18,120 nt of DNA from DASPMP01 sp035626995 (lineage in GTDB: Bacteria; Gemmatimonadota; Gemmatimonadetes; Gemmatimonadales; Gemmatimonadaceae). Where the stretch lies: positions 1 through 18,120 of the forward strand of contig DASPMP010000209.1 in assembly GCA_035626995.1 (NCBI GenBank). The letters are read 5' to 3'. Position numbers and translations under genes: made by a program. This document shows, piece by piece, positions 12,085 to 18,120 of the stretch. Every line of letters starts with the position of its first letter. The stretch's first letter is position 1. The notes beneath the pieces are model-generated. The model was not told where the DNA came from. It made no database searches and saw only the letters and a program-made list of their open reading frames with translations.

Positions 12085-14829
12085 TCAGTCCGCGCGAAGC
12101 GCCGTCAACGGATCCACCGCAGCGGCACGCCGAGCCGGAATCCATGTCGCCAGGCTCGCAACGATCAGCACTGCCACGCCCACTGCCAGCGCGACCAGCC
12201 TGAGGTCCAGCGGCGGCCCGACCATCTGGATGTTGGCGAAGTACACGGCGGCGATGCTGATCGGCAAGCCGATGAGCAGCCCGACGATCGACAGGCGCAG
12301 CCCGGACGCGAAGAACATTCGCACGACCTGCGTCGGCTTCGCCCCGATGGCGACGCGCACGCCGATCTCGCGCGTCCGCTGACCGACGGCGAGCGCCACG
12401 ACTCCATACAGCCCCAGCGACGCCAGCAGCAACGCCAGCAACCCGGCGGCTCCTGATCCCGCGGTGACACGCATCGCGTCGCGCTCCATGGCGCGGCCCA
12501 CTTCCGCGAGCGTCTCCAGGCGTCCGATGGGGAGGTCTGGCGCTTCCGCGCGCAGAAACTTGTTCAGCGTCGGCACCAACGCCGCCGCTGGACCGCTCGT
12601 GCGCACCAGGAACTGGTCTGGCATCCGCGGTGCGCGCGCCGAGTAGATCCGGTCCATGGTGCCGCGCGTCGTGGGATGCGCCGCGTCGAATACACCAACC
12701 ACTTCATACACACCCTTCTCCGGACGACCGCTCTGGTCGAAGACGCCCGTGAGCCGCTTGCCGACAGGATCCGCGCTTCCCCACAGCTCGCGTGCCATGT
12801 CACTGTCGATCACGATGGCTTCGTTCAGCGCCACTGAATCCTCGGCGACGAGCTCGCGTCCGCGAACGATGGGGATCTCCAGCATCGCGAAGTATCCGGG
12901 CTCGGCGCCTTCCACATGGACGCGCTTCGACTCCGACGCCCGCTCGCCGTTCCCGCGATCCTCGGGCACGACGCTCACCCGCACGATGCGCGACGCCGTC
13001 GGCTCCTGCACGATCCGCTCGACGCCAGGCAACTGCGCGATCCGATCCTTCATCGTCGACGCGAGCTTCTCCTTTTCACTCGGGCCGGTGGCATTCGTCA
13101 CGACGACGTAACCGCTCCACAGGTTGAACCGGAGCGAAATGATCCGCTCTCCCACGCGCTCCGAGGGAAACTGCGATCCCTGGCCAAGCGTCGCGCCGAG
13201 CATCATCGCAAGCACCACGAGCAATGGCTGGGTGAAGACGATCTGCGCCACCACGAATCCACGCTGCAGCCGCGACCGCTGACGCGAACCGCTCCCCGCG
13301 TCCTTGAGTGCGCTGGCGACGCCGGCCCGCGTCGCATGCAACGCGGGCGAGAGCCCGAACAGCAGCCCGGTGCCGAGCGCGAAGACCATCGTGAAGCCGA
13401 CGGTCAACAGGTCGGGGGTCATCTCGACGGCCGGCAGCTGCTTCCCGAGGAGCGTCACGATCCACCAGTAGAGGAGCAGTCCCGCGAGGCCGCCACTCAC
13501 CGACAGCAGGGTCGACTCCGTGAGCAGCTGGCGCACGAGCCGCATGCGCGACGCGCCGAGCGAGAGACGTATCGCGATTTCACGCCGGCGCGCAACCGCG
13601 GCGCCCACCATGAGCGCACTGACATTGGTGCACGTCACGAGAAGAACGAGCAGGCAGACCGTGCCGAATACCGCGATGACCACGGAGAGCTCGGTGTCCG
13701 CGCGTAATTCGGTTTCGCCGCGCAGGCGGATTACCTCTGACGTCTGCCGGCTCAGGGTTGCGGCAGCGGCTCCGACGGCGGCCTCGGCTCCGACAGCGGC
13801 CTCGGCTTCCAGCCTCGGCCTCGGCAACTGCGCGAATTGCTGTGCGACGGCCGCGGCGATAACGCCGGCATGGGCATACGACACACCCGGCGCGACCCGC
13901 GCGATCGCCGAGAAGATCCCGGAATCTCGACTCACCAGGGCCTGCGACGTGTTGCGGAGGATCGCGCTGCGCGCCGAGACCGGAATCCACAGTGCCGCCG
14001 CACGTCCCGACGCGGGGGTGGCGCCGTGGAATTTTTCCGGTGCGACTCCGGCAACCCGCAGCGGGACGCCGTTCACATCGAGCGAGGCGCCAGTGACGGC
14101 GGCGCCGCCGAACTCCTCCTGCCACATCCGGTGCGAAATCACGACTGCCATCTCGGCGTCGCGCGCGTCCTCGAGCGCTCCCGCGCGCAGACCGGGGCCG
14201 CCGTGTGTCGAGACGGCTGTCGTCGAAAAGAAGTTCGGCGTCACGAATTGCGCGCTTGCCGCGCGAGGCTGCTCGCTGCCGACGCGAACCATCACTTCAT
14301 CAACCGCCCAGCCGGCGACGCGCGAGAACGTCTCGCGTCGCTGCGACAGCTCCAGCAGCTCGGCGTACGACAACCGGCGCGGGAACCGCTGTGACTGGTC
14401 GTCGGACCACTGCACGCCGCGAATGCGAACGAGGTCGCGGTCGTCCGGCATCCCCGGCGCGGGACGCAGCGTCACGGCCTGGATCATCGAGAAGAGCGCG
14501 GAGTTCACGCCGATCCCGAGCGCCAGGACGAGCATGATGGTGACGGACGCGAGCGGCCGGCGGACGAAGTGTCGCGCGGCAAAGCGCAGGTCCCCGCGCA
14601 GCGCGTCGAGCCAGCGCGCTTTCCGGGCGTCGCGTGCGTCCTGTTCGATCATGGTGGCGTTGCCAAATTCGCGACGCGCCTCGGCGCGCGCGTCAGCCTC
14701 GCTCATCCCGCGACGCATGAGGCGCTCGGTCGCGCGCTCGATGTGCGCGCGCATCTCGTCGTGCATGTCCTGCTGGAGCGCACCGTGGCGCGCCACGCCC
14801 CGGAGCCGGAGCCGCAGCCAATTCAACAT
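12085..14829 (-). CDS. ADOP family (acidobacterial duplicated orphan permease) MacB/FtsX protein
   Basis: 914-aa inner-membrane protein. It opens with the permease-prefix domain (DMHDEMRAHIERATERLMRRGMSEADARAEARREFGN, about 21-57, described here by its ends). The first transmembrane helix is near 94-116, followed by a large periplasmic MacB-like domain. A block of three to four helices (about 384-500) carries the FtsX motif RRREIAIRLSLGAS. A second periplasmic domain and a second FtsX block follow, with QRTREIGVRVAIGA and the end motif PARRAAAVDPLTALRAD. This duplicated layout is that of ADOP proteins, common in Acidobacteria and Gemmatimonadota. No ABC ATPase gene is nearby, as usual for these; the exported substrate is unknown. 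GAGG lies 9 nt before ATG 14829, 15 nt after the PadR stop, so the two form an operon. An Ala-rich repeat interrupts the first periplasmic domain at about 335-356. Confidence 0.93.
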   Translation of the reverse strand: MLNWLRLRLRGVARHGALQQDMHDEMRAHIERATERLMRRGMSEADARAEARREFGNATMIEQDARDARKARWLDALRGDLRFAARHFVRRPLASVTIMLVLALGIGVNSALFSMIQAVTLRPAPGMPDDRDLVRIRGVQWSDDQSQRFPRRLSYAELLELSQRRETFSRVAGWAVDEVMVRVGSEQPRAASAQFVTPNFFSTTAVSTHGGPGLRAGALEDARDAEMAVVISHRMWQEEFGGAAVTGASLDVNGVPLRVAGVAPEKFHGATPASGRAAALWIPVSARSAILRNTSQALVSRDSGIFSAIARVAPGVSYAHAGVIAAAVAQQFAQLPRPRLEAEAAVGAEAAVGAAAATLSRQTSEVIRLRGETELRADTELSVVIAVFGTVCLLVLLVTCTNVSALMVGAAVARRREIAIRLSLGASRMRLVRQLLTESTLLSVSGGLAGLLLYWWIVTLLGKQLPAVEMTPDLLTVGFTMVFALGTGLLFGLSPALHATRAGVASALKDAGSGSRQRSRLQRGFVVAQIVFTQPLLVVLAMMLGATLGQGSQFPSERVGERIISLRFNLWSGYVVVTNATGPSEKEKLASTMKDRIAQLPGVERIVQEPTASRIVRVSVVPEDRGNGERASESKRVHVEGAEPGYFAMLEIPIVRGRELVAEDSVALNEAIVIDSDMARELWGSADPVGKRLTGVFDQSGRPEKGVYEVVGVFDAAHPTTRGTMDRIYSARAPRMPDQFLVRTSGPAAALVPTLNKFLRAEAPDLPIGRLETLAEVGRAMERDAMRVTAGSGAAGLLALLLASLGLYGVVALAVGQRTREIGVRVAIGAKPTQVVRMFFASGLRLSIVGLLIGLPISIAAVYFANIQMVGPPLDLRLVALAVGVAVLIVASLATWIPARRAAAVDPLTALRAD
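13760..13825 (-). repeat. 18-nt tandem repeat coding an Ala-rich insert in the ADOP permease
   Basis: GGCGGCCTCGGCTCCGAC (13777-13794) and a close copy (13795-13812), with partial copies on both sides, encode AEAAVGAEAAVGAAAA on the minus strand. The repeat ends in GCCTCGGCCTCGGC, close to the heptamer family elsewhere. It sits in the first periplasmic domain. Confidence 0.7.
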
Positions 14830-14844
14830 CGGGAGAAACCTCTG

Positions 14845-15174
14845 CTACGTGGTACGAAGGATGGCGCCGAGTGCGGCGGAGAATCGTTCCCAGCCCTCGC
14901 GCTGTTCGGTGAGATGCTTGCGTCCGCTGGCCGTGACGGAATACACCTTGGCCTTCCGGCCATTCGGCGTCTCCTGCCACTCCGCGCGGATCAGCCCCTT
15001 TTCCTCGAGCCGGTAGAGGGCGGGGTACAGGGAGCCGGCATTGACGTTGAGGACCTGGCTGGACGTCGCCTGGATTCGCAGCGCGAGGTCGTAGCCGTTG
15101 GTCGGCTCGGCGCGCAGCAGCTGCAGGACGATGAGGTCCAGGGTGCCCTGGAGGAGTGGTGCGGACTTGGACAT
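14845..15174 (-). CDS. PadR family transcriptional regulator
   Basis: 109-aa winged-helix repressor. LLQGTLDLIVLQLL (7-20), EPTNGYDLALRI, LNVNAGSLYPALYRLEEKGLI (42-62) and RKAKVYSVTASGRKHL (73-88) are the standard PadR N-terminal and wing motifs, with one short C-terminal helix for dimer formation. The start is ATG 15174. The frame runs on to 15249, but that stretch crosses the operator palindrome and has no family similarity. A perfect palindrome 6 nt upstream suggests the protein represses its own operon, which includes the ADOP permease. This PadR-ADOP pairing is characteristic. The inducing signal is unknown. Confidence 0.95.
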   Translation of the reverse strand: MSKSAPLLQGTLDLIVLQLLRAEPTNGYDLALRIQATSSQVLNVNAGSLYPALYRLEEKGLIRAEWQETPNGRKAKVYSVTASGRKHLTEQREGWERFSAALGAILRTT

Positions 15175-15180
15175 GTGTTG

Positions 15181-15195
15181 ACTAGACGGTCTAGT
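15181..15195 (-). promoter_or_regulatory. PadR operator palindrome (ACTAGAC-G-GTCTAGT)
   Basis: A perfect 15-nt palindrome with 7-bp arms lies 6 nt upstream of the PadR ATG. The TCTAGT half could be the -10 box of a leaderless transcript, since no ribosome site separates it from the start. A repressor bound here would block transcription directly. Assignment rests on position, symmetry and known PadR autoregulation. Confidence 0.7.
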
Positions 15196-15222
15196 GCAGG
15201 CCGAAGTTTCAGCATTTGTCTC

Positions 15223-15432
15223 TCTGGGTGCCCCTGCTGCTCCGCCCACGCCCGACCGCTACCGCCTAGTCTCGAACAGTGAACGTCTGCTCGCCCTCCG
15301 CGCCGCTAGCGGCGTTCGCGGCTTCCGACCGTGGAGCGCGGACCGGAGAACAGGGCTGCGAGAGGTCAGGGTCGCGGGGGCACCCAGAACGCGACCTCTG
15401 AGGAGGCCGGGTACCCGCGCTGCCCTGACCTC
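15223..15432. repeat. Palindromic repeat element, GGGTACCC family (copy 3)
   Basis: TCTGGGTGCCCC (15223-15234) and GGGGCACCCAGA (15377-15388) are perfect 12-bp inverted repeats. A second perfect pair, GAGGTCAGGG (15362-15371) with CCCTGACCTC (15423-15432), encloses a GGTCGCG/CGCGACC hairpin (15370-15376, 15390-15396). The shared core GCGACCTCTGAGGAGGCC is followed by GGGTACCCGCGC. A 14-nt perfect palindrome, CGCCGCTAGCGGCG, lies at 15301-15314. The core matches copies 1 and 2 about 11 kb away. Confidence 0.72.
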
Positions 15433-15690
15433 CCAAGACATGAACGCCAAAAGGCCTTCCGCCGGGTGGATGCGCTCCAACCCATCCCGACGAAAGACCT
15501 TTCTGGAACTGTGAGCACACCAGGAGAGGTGCGGGAACGTATGTTTGCATATCGCGTGCTAGCCGTCACAATCCACCCATACTTCACGTCATCTCGACTC
15601 CGCCTCCGAATGCGAACACAACACTGGTCCATATGGCCGAATCCGGTGTCTAATTCCCCGTCGCCGCTTTGGAGCATTTTACCGGTGTCC
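15433..15690 (+). promoter_or_regulatory. Leader region of the TonB-dependent receptor gene
   Basis: No gene is seen here. TCTAAT (15649-15654) matches a -10 box at 5 of 6 positions, but no good -35 lies 16-18 nt upstream. GGAG at 15671-15674 is the likely ribosome site. The receptor frame stays open upstream to ATG 15541, but that extension would bury the signal peptide. Confidence 0.35.
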
Positions 15691-18120
15691 ATGACAGCTT
15701 CGCGGGCAATCGCATTCATCGCACGGGCCTCACTGCTCGCCGCGCTCGCGCTCTGCATTCCTTCCCTCGCGCGCGCGCAGTCCGACGTCATCCGCGGGCG
15801 CGTCACCAACACCGACGACATGGCGCTCGTCGGCGTCCGCGTCATCGCAACCTCCATCCCCGGTAACGTCACCCGCGAGACGCGCACCGACGCCCGCGGC
15901 AATTTCCAGATCATTTTCCCGAACGGCACCGGCGACTACATGATGGGCTACGCTCTCATCGGCTACGTCTATCGCCAGCAGCAGGTGAAGCGGCTCGCCG
16001 ACGAGGATGTCCTCATCGCGAACGCGTCCCTCGACGTTGTCCAGCTCGACACCATCGCCGTGGTCGCGGCGGTGCAGCAGCGCGTGGGACGCAACTCCAA
16101 CACCCCCGACGTCGGCGGCACCGAACGCCAGGTCAACCCGGACAATCTCCCCGCCGACCTCCAGGGCGATCTCGCCGCGATGGCCGCATCCCTCCCCGGC
16201 GTGCTCCTCGTCCCGGGCATCGAGGGCGGACCTGACGGCTTCTCCGTCCTCGGTCTCGGCGCGGACCAGAACAGCGTCACGCTCAACGGCATGGAGTTCG
16301 GCGCGAACGGGCTCCCGCGCGACGCGGCCATCTCCACCTCACTCGCCACCAGCCCGTACGACGCGAGCCGAGGCGGGTTCAGTGGCGCGAACTTCAACAT
16401 CCGTACGGGGAGCGGCTCGAACTTCCGGACGGTCGGCGTGAGCATGGTGCTCAACACCCCACAGCTCCAGTGGACCGATCGCGCCGCCAGCGCACTCGGC
16501 CAGCAGTACACCAATGTCTCGCTGGGCGGACGGCTCTCCGGCCCGCTCGTGCTCAATAAGGTTTTCTATAACACGTCGTGGCAGCTCGGCCGACAGGCGC
16601 GTGACAACCAGACGCTGCTCGGCACAAATCCGGTCGGGCTGCAGACGGCCGGCGTCGCGAGCGACTCGGTCAACAGGCTTGTGTCCATCCTGCAGTCGCA
16701 GAACGTCCCGGGGCTGCTCGGTCCCTTCCAGCAGCAGCGCCTCAGCGACAACGGCTCCCTTCTCGGCAGTATCGACATCTCGCCGCCGAATTCGAGCAGC
16801 GGCAGTTCATATGGATTCACCCTGAACGGCAACTGGGGACGCCAGAGCCCTGTCTTCGGCGGCACCACCCAGCTCGGGAGCGCAAGCGGGGACCGGTTCA
16901 ACTGGGGCGCCGGCGTCCAGGCGCGGCACAGCGCGTACGTCAAGCTCGTGCTCACCGAGACGACGGTCGGCGCCACGCTCACCCGCAATGCGGGCGATCC
17001 GTATCTCGATCTTCCGGCGGGGCGCGTACGCGTCACCTCCGCATTCGGCGACGGCAGCAGCAGCGTCCAGAATCTCATCTTCGGCGGCAATCAGTCGCTC
17101 AGCTCCAGCTCACGCAGCGACCAGTACTCCTTTCAGAACACGCTGAGCTGGTTCGACGAAGGGAACAAGCATCGCGTGAAGCTCACGACGGAAGCGCGGT
17201 ACCGCGGCAGCAACAGCGACCCGTCGAACAACCTGCGCGGGACCTTCACCTTCAACTCCCTCGAGGATCTCGCCGCAGGGATTCCGGCGAGCTTCACCCG
17301 CACCCTCAGCGTCCGCGAGCGGTCGTTCGGGCAGTACGTCGGCTCCATCTCCATTGGAGATTCCTATCGGCGCACCCAGGACGTGCAGCTGCAGTACGGG
17401 CTGCGCCTCGACGCTTCGCGTCACCAGGGGTCGCCGCAGTTCAATCCTGCGGTGCAGAGCTCTTTCGGTCTCCGCAACGATCGGATCCCGACGATGCTCG
17501 CGGTCAGCCCGCGCCTCGGCTTCTCCTGGGTGCTCGGCGACGCGGATGAAATCCGAATGTTCTTCGGCGATGCGCGCCGGCCGCGCGCTGTCGTTCGCGG
17601 AGGCATCGGCATCTTCGCGAGCGCCAATGGCGGCCCGGTGGGCTCGGTGCTCGACCAGACCGGCCTCCCAAGCGGCACGCAGCAGATCGTCTGCGTTGGC
17701 TCGGCGGCGCCGGTGCCGGCGTGGGAGCTGTACAGCGATCCCACCGCGATTCCAACCGAATGCGCCGACGGCACCGCGGGGTCCCCCTTCTCCAACACGT
17801 CGCCGAACGTTTCGCTGTTCGCTCCGGACTACGCGCCGCCCCGCAGCGTCCGCGGAAACCTCTCGTGGCGCGGCGCAGTGCTGGACGGACGCTTCAACGC
17901 CGACGTCGAAGGTTCGTACTCGCTGAACCTGAAGCGGCAGCGCACTGTCGACCTCAACTTCGACAACGTCGCGCGCTTCACCCTTGGCGACGAGTCACGC
18001 CCGGTGTTCGTCGCGCCGGCCAGCATCGACCCCGCATCCGGCAGCATCGCGGCGCGCGACGCGCGGATTTCGCAGCAGTTCGCGCGCGTCACCCAGTTCC
18101 GTTCTGACCTGACCAGCCGC
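15691..18120 (+). CDS. TonB-dependent receptor with carboxypeptidase-regulatory-like domain (3' end outside window)
   Basis: At least 810 residues with no stop before the window edge. A signal peptide (AFIARASLLAALALCIPSLARAQ, about 8-30, likely cut at ARA/Q) leads to a CarboxypepD_reg-like beta-sandwich (VIRGRVTNTDDMALVGVRV to about residue 110). A plug-like region follows (about 135-240, PADLQGDLAAMAASLPGV, VLGLGADQNSVTLNGMEFG). The rest alternates Ser/Gly/Asn-rich strands and loops, as expected for a large outer-membrane barrel (OAR/SusC-related type). Such proteins import ligands too big for porins using TonB energy; the ligand is unknown. ATG 15691 is 16 nt after GGAG, whereas in-frame GTG 15685 is 10 nt after it and may be the real start. 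It is transcribed away from the PadR-ADOP operon. Confidence 0.85.
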   Translation, partial: MTASRAIAFIARASLLAALALCIPSLARAQSDVIRGRVTNTDDMALVGVRVIATSIPGNVTRETRTDARGNFQIIFPNGTGDYMMGYALIGYVYRQQQVKRLADEDVLIANASLDVVQLDTIAVVAAVQQRVGRNSNTPDVGGTERQVNPDNLPADLQGDLAAMAASLPGVLLVPGIEGGPDGFSVLGLGADQNSVTLNGMEFGANGLPRDAAISTSLATSPYDASRGGFSGANFNIRTGSGSNFRTVGVSMVLNTPQLQWTDRAASALGQQYTNVSLGGRLSGPLVLNKVFYNTSWQLGRQARDNQTLLGTNPVGLQTAGVASDSVNRLVSILQSQNVPGLLGPFQQQRLSDNGSLLGSIDISPPNSSSGSSYGFTLNGNWGRQSPVFGGTTQLGSASGDRFNWGAGVQARHSAYVKLVLTETTVGATLTRNAGDPYLDLPAGRVRVTSAFGDGSSSVQNLIFGGNQSLSSSSRSDQYSFQNTLSWFDEGNKHRVKLTTEARYRGSNSDPSNNLRGTFTFNSLEDLAAGIPASFTRTLSVRERSFGQYVGSISIGDSYRRTQDVQLQYGLRLDASRHQGSPQFNPAVQSSFGLRNDRIPTMLAVSPRLGFSWVLGDADEIRMFFGDARRPRAVVRGGIGIFASANGGPVGSVLDQTGLPSGTQQIVCVGSAAPVPAWELYSDPTAIPTECADGTAGSPFSNTSPNVSLFAPDYAPPRSVRGNLSWRGAVLDGRFNADVEGSYSLNLKRQRTVDLNFDNVARFTLGDESRPVFVAPASIDPASGSIAARDARISQQFARVTQFRSDLTSR

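Noticed and set aside
13520..15016. 498-aa open frame on the plus strand
   Set aside because: Antisense shadow of the ADOP permease; Ser/Arg-rich, no motif, and it overlaps clear FtsX/MacB coding sequence.
15541..15690. Receptor start at ATG 15541
   Set aside because: It would add about 50 unrelated residues before a clear signal peptide; GTG 15685 or ATG 15691 after GGAG is more likely.

Overview
The window is high-GC bacterial chromosome that most resembles Gemmatimonadota. Pointers are a PadR regulator paired with an ADOP-type orphan permease, a TonB-type receptor with an N-terminal carboxypeptidase-regulatory domain, and the PDH/lipoate gene set. The phylum is inferred from this gene content, not from a marker gene. 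All 14 protein genes below are read directly from sequence; two run off the window ends.

Layout. (1) 1-1035, minus: 5' part of an M28 metallopeptidase lipoprotein. (2) 1245-3798, plus: three genes joined by 4-nt start/stop overlaps: a family 2 glycosyltransferase, an exported DUF3108-like protein and a conserved protein with a possible deoxyhypusine-synthase-like fold. (3) 3799-4342: no gene; two palindromic repeat elements and a terminator. (4) 4343-4555, minus: 70-aa membrane protein. (5) 4762-10653, plus: lipA, pdhA, pdhB, pdhC (E2) and lpdA, i.e. lipoate synthesis plus the whole pyruvate dehydrogenase complex. (6) 10654-10957: a 135-bp palindromic element with perfect 25-bp inverted ends. 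(7) 10958-12052, plus: an orphan XRE/HigA-like regulator and lipB. (8) 12085-15174, minus: ADOP permease and its PadR regulator, with a palindromic operator just upstream of the PadR start. (9) 15175-15690: another repeat element and the receptor leader. (10) 15691-end, plus: TonB-dependent receptor, cut by the window end.

The central theme is lipoyl metabolism. LipB transfers octanoate to the E2 lipoyl domain, LipA inserts sulfur, and E1 alpha/beta, E2 and E3 use the finished cofactor to turn pyruvate into acetyl-CoA.

The least explained signal is non-genic. Short tandem repeats of 7-8 nt (GCCGAGA/TCTCGGC, CGGCTTGT, TCAAACCC) fill several gene junctions and also lie in frame inside tolerant protein segments: a signal peptide and both E2 linkers. 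Separately, there are at least three copies of a structured element built on a GGGTACCC core, and the 135-bp palindromic element next to the XRE gene.
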